Notes: generated by a model not told the origin, from the letters alone. 46,385 bases of DNA from Alphaproteobacteria bacterium CG11_big_fil_rev_8_21_14_0_20_39_49 (GCA_002787635.1 PCXK01000016.1:1-46385), one strand, 5' to 3'. Shown: positions 26,273 to 34,844, counted from the stretch's first letter. A program made the numbers and translations.

Positions 26273-27490
26273 ATGAAATTAAAAATCTTAAAAGACCTCA
26301 ACGTAAATAACAAAGTCGTACTATGCCGTGTTGATTTTAATGTACCGATGAAGAACGGGCGTGTTGAGGACAACACGAGAATATTAAGGATAGTCCCTAC
26401 AATTAAATACCTTATACAACACAATGCAAAGGTTGTTATAATCTCGCATTTCGGTCGTCCCAAGGGTGAATTTGACAGGGAACTTTCTTTAGTACCTTTG
26501 GCAGACGCCCTAAGTAACGCTCTGGACGGCAAATTTGTAAAATTCGCAGTTGATTGTATAGGACGCCACGCTAAGGAAGCGGTCGAATCAATGGAAAGCG
26601 GTGATGTGCTGCTTCTAGAAAATCTGCGTTTTCATAAAGGCGAAAAGGACAACGATACGAAATTTGCTGAAGAACTTGCAAGCCTTGGTGATGTTTTTGT
26701 AAATGATACTTTTTCCTGTTCACACAGGTCGCACGCATCAATTGTCGGAATTACTAAAAAGCTTCCGTCCGCTGCCGGTCTATTATTGCAAAGCGAGATA
26801 GAAAACCTTGAAAGCGTTTTCAAAGATAGTGAACATCCCATGGCTGCTATCGTAGGCGGCTCAAAAGTATCAACAAAACTTGACCTGCTGAACTCACTTA
26901 TAAAAAAAGTTGACCTTTTAGTGATAGGAGGTGCAATGGCAAATACCTTCCTAAAAGCTAAAGGATATAATATAGGCAAATCATTGCATGAAAAAGAGTT
27001 GCTTGAAGAAACAAAAAATATAATTGAAAAAGCCAAGGTGAATAATTGCGAGATATATCTTCCGCAAGATGCCGTAGTGGCAAAAGAATTAAGGAACACA
27101 CCTGATTGTAAAGTAGTATCGATAGATGAGATTCCGTCTGACGAGATGATTCTGGACTTAGGTCCAAGAACTATCGCAAAACTTACCGAAAAACTGGAAA
27201 AATGTAAAATGGTCGTATGGAACGGTCCGTTAGGTGCATTTGAATACAGACCTTTTGATGTAGCAAGTATAACACTTGCTCAGAACCTTGCCTACCTGAC
27301 TTCAAAGGGAGTAATAAAATCGGTTGCCGGAGGCGGAGATGTAGTTGCCGCCTTAGGTCTTTCAGGTCTTAACGACTCTTTTACCTATATATCCACCGGC
27401 GGCGGAGCGTTTTTAGAATGGCTTGAAGGTAAGGGTTTACCCGGAATTAACGTCCTATACGAAGGTAATAAAAAGAATAATGTGGCTTAA
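26273..27490 (+). CDS. pgk: Phosphoglycerate kinase
   Basis: The enzyme transfers phosphate between 1,3-bisphosphoglycerate and ADP in glycolysis/gluconeogenesis. The N-terminal VLCRVDFNVPMKNG, the substrate-binding SHFGRPKG and LLENLRFHKGE, the hinge-region GGSKVSTKL, and the nucleotide-binding C-terminal SVAGGGDVVAAL and STGGGAFLEWLEGKGLPG are all intact. It is 405 residues, as expected. A TAAGGA ribosome-binding site lies 4 bases before the ATG. In many bacteria it directly follows gap; here it is about 5 kb downstream, after the sulfotransferase and pEtN transferase genes. Confidence 0.97.
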   Translation: MKLKILKDLNVNNKVVLCRVDFNVPMKNGRVEDNTRILRIVPTIKYLIQHNAKVVIISHFGRPKGEFDRELSLVPLADALSNALDGKFVKFAVDCIGRHAKEAVESMESGDVLLLENLRFHKGEKDNDTKFAEELASLGDVFVNDTFSCSHRSHASIVGITKKLPSAAGLLLQSEIENLESVFKDSEHPMAAIVGGSKVSTKLDLLNSLIKKVDLLVIGGAMANTFLKAKGYNIGKSLHEKELLEETKNIIEKAKVNNCEIYLPQDAVVAKELRNTPDCKVVSIDEIPSDEMILDLGPRTIAKLTEKLEKCKMVVWNGPLGAFEYRPFDVASITLAQNLAYLTSKGVIKSVAGGGDVVAALGLSGLNDSFTYISTGGGAFLEWLEGKGLPGINVLYEGNKKNNVA

Positions 27491-27496
27491 AGCCAC
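27482..27496. terminator. Palindrome at the pgk stop codon, possible shared terminator
   Basis: A 15-base palindrome GTGGCTTAAAGCCAC spans the pgk stop codon. On the minus strand it is followed by a T-rich run and lies 23 bases past the hydrolase stop, so it could end both converging transcripts. The stem is short. Confidence 0.35.
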
Positions 27497-27518
27497 GGAT
27501 AAAAAGAATTCGGGAACT

Positions 27519-28292
27519 TTAATCGTCCCAAACCTTCCCCATATTATCTATCATCTCTCCCAGAGTATCGCATATCAGCCTGATATTCTCATCGGTCGAA
27601 AGCCTGTGGTCACCACCTGCTATAAGGTTTACGCACATGTTATCGGTGGTTAGCTGCTGCCCTAAGGCTATTGATAGATAATTAGGAACATCTTCATCTT
27701 CCATACCGTGAAGAAGCCTTACAGGGCAATCAAGATTTATTTTTTTATCCAGAATAATATTCTTTCTTCCGTCTTCAATCAGCTCTTTCGTAATAGGATA
27801 AGGCTCATCACCATAATCGGATTTTAGCATGAATATACCTTTTTCTTTTAACTCGTTTTTTTCCTGCAAGCTCATTTTTTCCCATATCAACTCTTGGGTA
27901 AAATCAGGAGCCGAAGCAACCCCTACAAGCCCCACTACCCTTTCCTTCCGCTCAAGGGCTGCCAGAATCATCAGCCAGCCGCCCAAACTTGAGCCGACCA
28001 GAACCAATTCACCTTCAGTCAGATTATCCATTACCGCTAAAGCGTTATTTTTCCATATGGTTATAGTACCGTCGGTAAATTCTCCGCTTGATTGCCCGTG
28101 TCCTATATAATCAAACCTGACAAAGCAATATTTTTTTTCCTTACAGAATTTTTCCAATGCAAGTGCTTTGGTTCCCTGCATATCTGACATTAGCCCGCCT
28201 AAAAATATAACTGTAGGTTTACTTTTATCGCCTTGGCTTCTATGATAGGCGATTGATTGGTTTTCATTCAATTTTAATATTTCAGGTGTCAT
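27519..28292 (-). CDS. Alpha/beta hydrolase
   Basis: The fold is clear from VIFLGGLMSDMQGTKA, the FDYIGHGQSSGEF block, the nucleophile elbow GSSLGGW with Ser102, an Asp in LLHGMEDEDVP, and the catalytic His in GGDHRLS. It resembles the ABHD10/palmitoyl-thioesterase-like esterases found in alphaproteobacteria, but the substrate is unknown. Start ATG 28292 is chosen; an in-frame non-ATG start ten codons earlier would cross into the leader of the divergent gene. It is 257 residues, cytosolic, with no signal peptide. Its start codon lies only about 16 bases from the start of the divergent glycosyltransferase gene. Confidence 0.85.
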   Translation of the reverse strand: MTPEILKLNENQSIAYHRSQGDKSKPTVIFLGGLMSDMQGTKALALEKFCKEKKYCFVRFDYIGHGQSSGEFTDGTITIWKNNALAVMDNLTEGELVLVGSSLGGWLMILAALERKERVVGLVGVASAPDFTQELIWEKMSLQEKNELKEKGIFMLKSDYGDEPYPITKELIEDGRKNIILDKKINLDCPVRLLHGMEDEDVPNYLSIALGQQLTTDNMCVNLIAGGDHRLSTDENIRLICDTLGEMIDNMGKVWDD

Positions 28293-28308
28293 AGTAAGGA
28301 GAACTCCG

Positions 28309-29502
28309 ATAATTAGTAGCACAAATAAGATTAGCCCTAATCAAACAAAAAATAAACCTGTAATTTTACAAGTTCTACCCGAATTACATTCAGGCGGTGT
28401 TGAGCGAGGCACAGTTGAGCTGTCAAAGGCATTGGTCAAACACGGCTTTAAGTCTATAGTGGCATCTGCCGGAGGTCATATGGTCAACCAGATAGAAAAT
28501 TCCGGCGGAATACATATACAGCTTCCATTAGCTTCAAAAAATCCTTTTCAGATAAGGAAGAACAGCGATTCTTTAATAAATATAATTGAAGATTATGATG
28601 TTGACATTGTACATGCACGTTCCCGCGCACCGGCATGGAGTGCATATTTTGCATGTAAAAAAACAGGCTGTCATTTTGTAACTACCGTACATGGCACATA
28701 CTCAATAGGCAACCCTATTAAAAAGCGTTACAACTCTATAATGATGCGGGGTGAACAAGTAATAGCAGTATCTGGTTTTATAAAGGAATATATAATCAAA
28801 AACTACGATATAGATGAAAAAAAGATACACCTGATACACAGGGGCGTTGACCTGAACCAGTTTGACAGGAACTTAGTCCCCGAAAGCAGAGTCTTGCAAA
28901 AAGCAAAAGAGCTTAATGTTGACCTTGACCGTCAGGTTATACTATTACCCGGTAGGCTTACTAAGTGGAAAGGGCATGATTTCCTAATGGAAGCACTAGC
29001 GGGAATAGATAAAAGCAAATATATATGTCTTTTTGTAGGGAGTATAAATAAACACCCCGAATATCTGAAACGCCTTACTAAAAAAATAGAAAAGTTAGGT
29101 CTGAACGGAAATATCCGTATAATAAATAATGTAGTGGATATGCCGGCTCTTTATACGGTTGTAGATATCGTAATTTCCGCTTCAATGCGTCCGGAGGCAT
29201 TCGGAAGGATATCCGTAGAAGCACAGGCTATGGAAAAATTGCTAATTGCCACAAATCACGGCGGCACATGTGAAACCGTCATAGACGGTAAAACCGGCTG
29301 GCTTGTAGAGCCGGGGAATGTAGAAGAGTTTAAAAACACTCTTGAAAAAGTTTTAGATATAAGTGATAAACAAAGAGAGGAAGTAACTAAAAGTGCAAAA
29401 AGACATATACAAAATAACTTTTCACTTGACGGAATGACTTCTAAGACTATTCATATTTATGAAAATATTATACAAAAAGCCGCAAAGGGTAAAAAAATAT
29501 GA
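28309..29502 (+). CDS. Glycosyltransferase family 4, probably starting at a rare ATA/ATT codon
   Basis: GT4 glycosyltransferases add sugars to lipopolysaccharide or polysaccharide from nucleotide sugars. The N-terminal strand and loop VILQVLPELHSGGVERGT are present in frame, as are LPGRLTKWKGHDFLMEAL and the C-terminal PEAFGRISVEAQAM with the EX7E pattern. No ATG, GTG or TTG exists in frame upstream of TTG 28432, yet that TTG would delete the conserved GGVERG loop. A strong AAGGAG (28296-28301) precedes ATA 28309 and ATT 28312, so translation most likely starts at one of these. The next gene overlaps its stop by 4 bases. The promoter would lie inside the divergent hydrolase gene. Confidence 0.85.
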   Translation: MISSTNKISPNQTKNKPVILQVLPELHSGGVERGTVELSKALVKHGFKSIVASAGGHMVNQIENSGGIHIQLPLASKNPFQIRKNSDSLINIIEDYDVDIVHARSRAPAWSAYFACKKTGCHFVTTVHGTYSIGNPIKKRYNSIMMRGEQVIAVSGFIKEYIIKNYDIDEKKIHLIHRGVDLNQFDRNLVPESRVLQKAKELNVDLDRQVILLPGRLTKWKGHDFLMEALAGIDKSKYICLFVGSINKHPEYLKRLTKKIEKLGLNGNIRIINNVVDMPALYTVVDIVISASMRPEAFGRISVEAQAMEKLLIATNHGGTCETVIDGKTGWLVEPGNVEEFKNTLEKVLDISDKQREEVTKSAKRHIQNNFSLDGMTSKTIHIYENIIQKAAKGKKI

Positions 29503-30161
29503 TGGTAAGTGATGCCAAATGGCTGGGTAAGGTATTGCCACAATTTTCTGACGAGGAACTATCCCCTGTTTTAAATATAGGCAGTTCTACTAAAAAATTC
29601 CGTGAACAAGACCAACCGCATATACATAAATATGTTTTTGCACCGCTGGACGAAAGGGGTATTAAGGTTGTGCATTGCGATTTAAAGCAAGCCGAAGGCG
29701 TTGATGTAAGTGCCGATATTTTTGATGATGAAGCATTAAAACAGCTTGCCTCCTATAATGCCAAGGCTATCATCTGTACGCATATGTTCGAGCATGTGGT
29801 CGATAAAGAGGATTTGGCAAAAAGGCTTTTGAGCCTTATACCGCAAAACGGCTTGTTTTTCATTACCGTACCGAGCAGCTACCATCAGCATGACGACCCT
29901 ATAGATACTATGTATCGCCCTACCCCCGAAGAACTGGCACAGCTTTTCGAAGGTCAGGATATTATCCGAAAAGATATCTTAGTGGACGGCAATTACTGGG
30001 ACAAAATAAAACAACGCCCTCTAACATTATTTTTCAGGCATTTTACACGCTTTTTCATTCCGTTTATCAGCATCTCAAAATGGAAACGTTCAATGCGTAA
30101 GTTATATTGGTTATTTAATAATTATAAAGTTTCTGCCATAGTAGGAAGAAAGGTTGTATAA
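29499..30161 (+). CDS. SAM-dependent methyltransferase (class I)
   Basis: The SAM-binding glycine motif is LNIGSSTKKFRE (about residues 25-36), followed by an acidic strand end (VHCDLKQAEGVDVSADIFDD) and the motif IICTHMFEHV. This is the Methyltransf_11 pattern. The C-terminal half is basic with hydrophobic patches (FFRHFTRFFIPFISISKWKR), suggesting peripheral membrane contact. The start ATG overlaps the glycosyltransferase stop (ATGA), so the two are co-translated and may modify the same glycan. The substrate is unknown. It is 220 residues long. Confidence 0.82.
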   Translation: MMVSDAKWLGKVLPQFSDEELSPVLNIGSSTKKFREQDQPHIHKYVFAPLDERGIKVVHCDLKQAEGVDVSADIFDDEALKQLASYNAKAIICTHMFEHVVDKEDLAKRLLSLIPQNGLFFITVPSSYHQHDDPIDTMYRPTPEELAQLFEGQDIIRKDILVDGNYWDKIKQRPLTLFFRHFTRFFIPFISISKWKRSMRKLYWLFNNYKVSAIVGRKVV

Positions 30162-30180
30162 AAAACAGGAGGACTATCCA

Positions 30181-30474
30181 TTGCCAAGTATAAAATTTTC
30201 AGCACCTGCATGTATCGGATTTTATCCTATTACACCTTTTCCTTTCGGTTCTTATTTTCAGCCGTTTTCTTATTTTGAAAACTCCGATAATATTTTTTCT
30301 CCGTTATTTTCGCTTGAAAATTTTTATTCTAACTTTTTCCCCGAAAATACCGCAATAGATGATAACCCCTTTTCTTTCGGTAATCTTTTTCCTTTTGATA
30401 ATTTTAATTCCGGCTATAACTATTTTAACATGCCCTCCCCTAATCAATGTTTTATGTGGGAATTTAATTTCTGA
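30181..30474 (+). CDS. Phe-rich small protein (97 aa), unknown
   Basis: The start is TTG 30181, preceded by a perfect AGGAGG eight bases away. The 97-residue product has 21 Phe, 6 Tyr and 1 Trp, many Pro, Asn and Ser, and only one Lys. Its sequence is a loose run of F-x-x-F units such as ITPFPFGSYFQPF and NPFSFGNLFPFDNFNSGYN. There is no signal peptide or long hydrophobic helix, and it is probably disordered or aggregating. Codons use TTT/TTC freely, which argues for protein rather than pure low-complexity DNA. It follows the methyltransferase by 19 bases and precedes pgeF by 18, so it is part of the same transcript. No family was recognised. Confidence 0.6.
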   Translation: MPSIKFSAPACIGFYPITPFPFGSYFQPFSYFENSDNIFSPLFSLENFYSNFFPENTAIDDNPFSFGNLFPFDNFNSGYNYFNMPSPNQCFMWEFNF

Positions 30475-30492
30475 TTTTAAAAGAAGCCGACC

Positions 30493-31272
30493 ATGAAAAA
30501 AACACCTAAGACCATAACCTGTGCGGAATTTTCCAAGCAAAATAATATCGTCCACGCTTTTTTTACAAGGCATGGAGGAGTGAGCGAAGGTATATACTCA
30601 TCGCTTAATCTGGGAGCAGGTTCTAACGACCACCCGAAGAATATTGAAAAAAACAGGCTCCTTGCAATGGCTCATATCGGATTTGAAAAAGAGAACCTTC
30701 ACACCTTATATCAAATACATTCCGATAGCGTGATAGTAGTTGAAGGTAATTTTAAAGAACGCAAAGAAGCCGATGCCATGGTAACAAAATCCGAGGATAC
30801 CGTGCTTGGCATTTTAACCGCCGACTGCACACCTGTTATGTTTGCCGATAACGAAAACAGGATAATAGGGGCTGCTCATGCAGGCTGGAAGGGAGCTATT
30901 TCAGGAATTTTGCAAAATACAATCGAAAAAATGGCGGAACTGGGAGCAGACATAGAAAATATTCAGGCGGTAATAGGTCCTACTATCGGTCAAAAATCCT
31001 ATGAAGTAGGCAAGGAATTTTATGACCGTTTTATTTCTAAATCACCTGAAAACACAGTGTTCTTCATATCGTCGGAAAAACCTAGGCATTATATGTTCAA
31101 CCTTTCGGCTTATGTAGAATATCAGTTGAAACATTCGGGTATAAAATCCGTAACCAACGTTAATACGGACACATATACCGATGAAGATAATTTCTTTAGC
31201 TATCGCCGTTCATGCCACAAAAAAGAAAATGATTACGGACGCAATTTGTCCGTAATCGCCTTAAAATCTTAG
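30493..31272 (+). CDS. pgeF: Peptidoglycan editing factor PgeF (YfiH/laccase-domain)
   Basis: PgeF removes wrongly incorporated residues from cytosolic peptidoglycan precursors; older names are polyphenol oxidase or multicopper YfiH. The metal-site residues are His76 in LYQIHSDSV, Cys112 in ILTADCTPV and His129 in GAAHAGWKG. The segments GGVSEGIYSSLNLG, VIGPTIGQKSYEVG and the C-terminal FFSYRRSCHKKENDYGRN are typical. It is 259 residues, a normal length. It is the last gene of the glycosyltransferase-methyltransferase-Phe-rich group. Confidence 0.94.
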   Translation: MKKTPKTITCAEFSKQNNIVHAFFTRHGGVSEGIYSSLNLGAGSNDHPKNIEKNRLLAMAHIGFEKENLHTLYQIHSDSVIVVEGNFKERKEADAMVTKSEDTVLGILTADCTPVMFADNENRIIGAAHAGWKGAISGILQNTIEKMAELGADIENIQAVIGPTIGQKSYEVGKEFYDRFISKSPENTVFFISSEKPRHYMFNLSAYVEYQLKHSGIKSVTNVNTDTYTDEDNFFSYRRSCHKKENDYGRNLSVIALKS

Positions 31273-31304
31273 GCGTTATTTGATTATAACAATTCATAAT
31301 AGCC

Positions 31305-31333
31305 GTCATACTTTGGCTTGACCATAGTATGAC
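31305..31333. repeat. Solo GTCATACT/AGTATGAC hairpin
   Basis: A 12-bp inverted repeat with one mismatch (31305-31316 with 31322-31333) around a CTTGA loop. It shares the ACTATGG/CCATAGT core with the right-hand hairpin at 12725-12747 and the GTCAT/ATGAC ends of the other elements. Confidence 0.6.
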
Positions 31334-31400
31334 AGGCGATTTAACTTTGTTTACTCTCTTTTTATGTCATAGTAAATTCTAAATTCATTTATTCCAAAGT

Positions 31401-31429
31401 TTGTAAATTATCCCTTAATCTGCTACAAT
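31401..31429 (+). promoter_or_regulatory. Predicted promoter of the 31469-32818 gene
   Basis: TTGTAA (31401-31406) and TACAAT (31424-31429) are separated by 17 bases. Transcription would begin near 31436, about 33 bases before the ATG. Confidence 0.45.
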
Positions 31430-31468
31430 CATTAAAAAATTAATAATTACCGTTTTCGGAGATACTAA

Positions 31469-32818
31469 ATGGACACAGATTCACAAAGCAATCCAACACC
31501 TAACTCACCCCCCTCTTCAAATGCTAGTTCATCTGAACGATCTCAAGAATCATCAGATTTTTCTCTCTCAAGCTTTTCTGAAAGCTCGGAAGAAAGCTCC
31601 GTATCATCGGAAGAGCAAAGCCAAAGCGGTATCTCGCTACAGGAAATAAATAGCGAAGAATCGACGCAATCACAAAACACCCCGCCACAGGAAGTAGCAG
31701 ACATTGAAAATCAGATTGCTCCGCAAACACACGCTCAGAACCTGATACGACAAAAAGAGATACAACGAAGGCAAGACATTAAGAGAACCATTAAATCAAC
31801 ATTAGAAGCAGAATTCATAGATTTGATGTCTGAAGACCCGTCAGAACGCCTTGAAGACCTCAAAGATATAATAAAAGAATCTAAAAACATCAGTAACAAA
31901 TCAAGAACAAACGAAGACCAAGGCTTTATAGAAGGAACTTTGTCGGCTATTCTTAAACAACATGAAAGCGTTGACACTCATCGTTTTGAACCTAGTCGCA
32001 GCCAAGCAAGAAGACAAGAATCTGAGGACGCTTTATCTAAAGAAGAACTTGCACAATACACTAAAGAAGTCGTAATGGACATGGTGTATGAGTCAGTTAA
32101 CGGAACTTTAGATGCAGAAAGAGCAGAATCTGAATACGGCATACGCTTTCCACAGATAAAAGAGCCTTTAACTAGGGAACAGCTAGAAGATGTGTATAAA
32201 GCAACAAGCGGTTCGGAAAGTAACTATGAAAAAAATAAAGAAGATAAAAACTTACCTTTACTTGAAAGAAGTGACATGAACTATACGGATTCAGCATTAT
32301 CAAAATTTTTAGATTATACAAAGAACCCTACAATTTCTGATAAAGCTGCTTTATCATCTGCATCGATTGCCGGATTTTTAGTAGCAGCAATTTCGCAGGT
32401 AGGGGTAGGTGCTTTTGATGACTACAGTAGTTTGGAACACTATCGAAACAGTCGGACACCTGATACGGGAAATAGCACCGGCACCGGTAATGAATTAGGA
32501 TATGCTGACTATGCTGAAGACTTCGCAAAAGACGTAGGTATTGCAGCAGGTAAAACATTAGCGGGTTCCTTAGGATTAGCTGCATTAGCCGCTCTTGGAA
32601 TAATTGCCAATAACATTAGAAAAGCCAGACCCGAAAAGGAACCTGAAAGTCAGGATTCGCCGACTGTAACACGTGCAGGTTATGAGCAGAACATACAGCA
32701 AGAAGTCTCATCAAGAAGAACAGATATACCTTTAGGTGCAGATGAAGGCGACCTTTCTCACGTTGAACGTATTCAAAGACAAAATAGCAGTCAAAGTCTT
32801 GGAAATATGTCTGTGTAG
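31469..32818 (+). CDS. Ser-rich hypothetical protein with two hydrophobic segments (449 aa)
   Basis: No family was recognised. CGGAG precedes the ATG and a promoter is predicted upstream. The first 70 residues contain 27 Ser plus many Glu and Gln, and are surely disordered. A charged, helical middle follows (about 85-260). Two Ala/Gly-rich hydrophobic segments lie at about 294-315 (ALSSASIAGFLVAAISQVGV) and 357-381 (GIAAGKTLAGSLGLAALAAL), the second followed by basic residues. The C-terminus is again polar. There is no signal peptide, so the hydrophobic hairpin could insert into a membrane after secretion or post-translationally. This layout resembles secreted effectors of intracellular bacteria, but that is only inference. 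Confidence 0.7.
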   Translation: MDTDSQSNPTPNSPPSSNASSSERSQESSDFSLSSFSESSEESSVSSEEQSQSGISLQEINSEESTQSQNTPPQEVADIENQIAPQTHAQNLIRQKEIQRRQDIKRTIKSTLEAEFIDLMSEDPSERLEDLKDIIKESKNISNKSRTNEDQGFIEGTLSAILKQHESVDTHRFEPSRSQARRQESEDALSKEELAQYTKEVVMDMVYESVNGTLDAERAESEYGIRFPQIKEPLTREQLEDVYKATSGSESNYEKNKEDKNLPLLERSDMNYTDSALSKFLDYTKNPTISDKAALSSASIAGFLVAAISQVGVGAFDDYSSLEHYRNSRTPDTGNSTGTGNELGYADYAEDFAKDVGIAAGKTLAGSLGLAALAALGIIANNIRKARPEKEPESQDSPTVTRAGYEQNIQQEVSSRRTDIPLGADEGDLSHVERIQRQNSSQSLGNMSV

Positions 32819-32869
32819 ATAACTTTGAATTTAATTTACGTATATTAGTCATTCCTAAAATAAAAAAAT

Positions 32870-32898
32870 TTGACGCTACAATCACATCCTGCTAGATT
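32870..32898 (+). promoter_or_regulatory. Predicted promoter of the IalB-family gene
   Basis: TTGACG (32870-32875) and TAGATT (32893-32898) are separated by 17 bases, placing the transcription start near 32905, 25 bases before the ATG. Confidence 0.4.
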
Positions 32899-32929
32899 AA
32901 CATAGTAAGGGAAAAATCTGATATCAGTC

Positions 32930-33439
32930 ATGAAAAAAATATATAAAGCATTAACGCTTATTTCTTTATTCGGCATATGTGCATTACATAGTCCGCATTC
33001 TTTTTCACAAAAGCTTGAAAACACCTTTCGTGACTGGTCGGTATATACGGGAAGTAAGGACGGTTTTAAATTATGCTATATGGTCAGCTATCCTAAAAGG
33101 AAAACCGGAAACTACAGCAACCGTAGCGAACCGTATGTTATGGTCACTAACATTGCCGGACAGGCTATAGAAATTAGTGCTACAGGCGGATATCCCTATA
33201 AATCGGGAACCGAGCCACGCATGATAATAGACGGTGAAGAACACAGGCTTAGCATGGTTAGAGATGAAACGGCATGGTTCAAAACCGATGAGTATGACAC
33301 TATCGCCATAGAGAAAATGAAGAAGGGCTACAAACTGGTTTTAAGGGGAACGTCAAAAATAGGCACTTACTCTATAGATACATACTCACTTAGCGGATTC
33401 ACAGATGCATATAATAAAATAACCGGTCTTTGCAATTAA
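32930..33439 (+). CDS. Invasion-associated locus B (IalB) family protein
   Basis: A signal peptide (about residues 1-27: MKKIYKALTLISLFGICALH...HSFSQ) precedes an IalB domain. Family features are visible: the opening FRDWSVYTG, the single mid-domain Cys in FKLCYMVSYPK, the GGYPYK loop, IIDGEEHRLSMVRDETAWF, the KKGYKLVLRGTSKIGTYSID segment and the closing YSLSGFTDAYNKITGLC. IalB of Bartonella contributes to erythrocyte invasion, and homologues are widespread periplasmic proteins of alphaproteobacteria with unknown roles. The 169-residue length is typical. Its stop codon overlaps that of the convergent EI24-type gene within a shared TTAA. Confidence 0.88.
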   Translation: MKKIYKALTLISLFGICALHSPHSFSQKLENTFRDWSVYTGSKDGFKLCYMVSYPKRKTGNYSNRSEPYVMVTNIAGQAIEISATGGYPYKSGTEPRMIIDGEEHRLSMVRDETAWFKTDEYDTIAIEKMKKGYKLVLRGTSKIGTYSIDTYSLSGFTDAYNKITGLCN

Positions 33440-34110
33440 GACGTTACAACACTCTTTTTATATAATTTAAAAAACAAGTGAGTCATTAGCGTTATTGAAA
33501 TGATAGGTGCAAACAGGTTGAGTACCGGAGCATTGCTGATTAAGATTATTACAAACCCGAATCCAACGATTATAAAGCGGTTTGACCTACGCATCTTTTT
33601 AGCTTCAACAGGGCTTAAATAGCACCCTGCCGCCATTTCAAAAAACTCACGGCTTATAAGGTATGAATTCAATAAATAATATACCGCCAAACCAAGCACC
33701 GGTATCAGATAAAAAGGCAGGCATATAATATTCAATATCAACATAATAAACATGAAGTTTAAAGCCTCTTTTAATGTTGTTGATAATTTATGGGGAGTTT
33801 TACTTAAAAGCCCCTGATAATCCTTTCTTTCTATTTCAGAAGCAACCTTATCCACAAAAAAACTTGCAATTACAGGGGTTATTATCGGAAACAAAAACCA
33901 TGCCATCAGGACTGCACCGGCATTTAATATGTAATCTATTACTTTTTCACCCCACCCCCATGAAGATATCTGCGTATTAGATGTCGCAAAAGTGGCAGTT
34001 GCTATAAACAACCCCAATATAACCGCTGTTATAAGCATGCATGTAACCGATGTTCTTATCAGTCCGGCTGAAGTAATTGATACAATTGATCTTTTAATTA
34101 TGTCTATCAT
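33436..34110 (-). CDS. EI24-domain membrane protein (CysZ-like)
   Basis: Multiple membrane helices are present: about residues 22-45, 60-88, 113-155 and 178-215. The family-type turn LSTTLKEALNFMF, the FYLIPVLGLAVYYLLNSYLISREFFEMAAGCYLSPVEAKKM-type block (about 133-172) and a basic RRSNRF segment are typical of EI24/CysZ proteins. CysZ is a sulfate permease in enterobacteria, but alphaproteobacterial relatives are not shown to carry sulfate. Its ATG overlaps the stop of the AsmA-like gene by 4 bases, so it is co-translated with the preceding gene. It is 224 residues long. Confidence 0.82.
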   Translation of the reverse strand: MIDIIKRSIVSITSAGLIRTSVTCMLITAVILGLFIATATFATSNTQISSWGWGEKVIDYILNAGAVLMAWFLFPIITPVIASFFVDKVASEIERKDYQGLLSKTPHKLSTTLKEALNFMFIMLILNIICLPFYLIPVLGLAVYYLLNSYLISREFFEMAAGCYLSPVEAKKMRRSNRFIIVGFGFVIILISNAPVLNLFAPIISITLMTHLFFKLYKKSVVTS

Positions 34111-34844
34111 TGAATAACCTTTTGGGTAGTATCTTCGGCTTTATTTTCCTCTCCCTCACGCTCCTTATCTTTATCAGGCTTGTTTTTTAAAGCCTTTTCT
34201 AATTCCAGAATGATAGCCTCATCTATTTTAGAAATCGAATAGTTGTCTAACTTTTCAAGTTTTATATCCTGTAAGTTCCTATATTCTTCTTTTTCCGATT
34301 TGTCGTTTTCGCCAAGCGGAACTATTTTACCATCTGTTATATCTAATTTACTAATAATAAAAGATTTTTCAATTTCCGCATTTTGCAGGTCAACTATCTT
34401 GAAATCCGGCTTTACATGCTCAGGAATTTCAGGCACTTCAACACTTGAAACCACATCGTCCTGTTTTTCCTGATTTGCGGGATTCGCATTAAGTGCCTCA
34501 CCGTCAAATATGATTTCCGGTTCAATCACTTTCACATAACGCAATATCAGCAGTTCGGAAAATAATGTTTTTTTATCAAAGCCTAAATCTATACGACCGA
34601 TTTTTATATTTTTAACCGGACTTTTATCATCTTTTATTTTGATATTTATATCAAAAATTCCGACTGCCGGAGGGTAAAAATTTAAGTGTAAACGCCCTAT
34701 AGCGGCATCACCTTGAAATATTTTTGAAGTTAAAAGTTCGATATGTTCTTTACCGTACTTAGTTAAAAGAAAATTTATAATTGCAAATACAAATATGAAA
34801 AAAATTAATAAAAACGCAAATATGGTTTTAAGTTTTTCCTTCAT
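34107..34844 (-). CDS. AsmA-like single-pass envelope protein
   Basis: A hydrophobic N-terminal helix (IFAFLLIFFIFVFAIINFLL) is followed by a long extracytoplasmic part. The segment LLTSKIFQGDAAIGRLHLNF...VGIFDINIKIKD and KTLFSELLILRYVKVIEPEI resembles the start of AsmA/DUF748-type repeats, with alternating beta strands. The C-terminal third is charged and rich in Lys/Glu. The similarity is weak, so the family assignment is tentative. ATG 34844 is chosen (a TTG six codons earlier is possible), overlapping the yciB end by 17 bases. It is in an operon with yciB and the EI24 gene and may be involved in envelope lipid transport, by analogy with AsmA-like proteins. Confidence 0.55.
   Translation of the reverse strand: MKEKLKTIFAFLLIFFIFVFAIINFLLTKYGKEHIELLTSKIFQGDAAIGRLHLNFYPPAVGIFDINIKIKDDKSPVKNIKIGRIDLGFDKKTLFSELLILRYVKVIEPEIIFDGEALNANPANQEKQDDVVSSVEVPEIPEHVKPDFKIVDLQNAEIEKSFIISKLDITDGKIVPLGENDKSEKEEYRNLQDIKLEKLDNYSISKIDEAIILELEKALKNKPDKDKEREGEENKAEDTTQKVIQ

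Noticed and set aside
30304-30573. Minus-strand frame opposite the Phe-rich gene
   Set aside because: It has no ribosome-binding site and overlaps pgeF; the plus-strand gene has a perfect AGGAGG and tight operon spacing.
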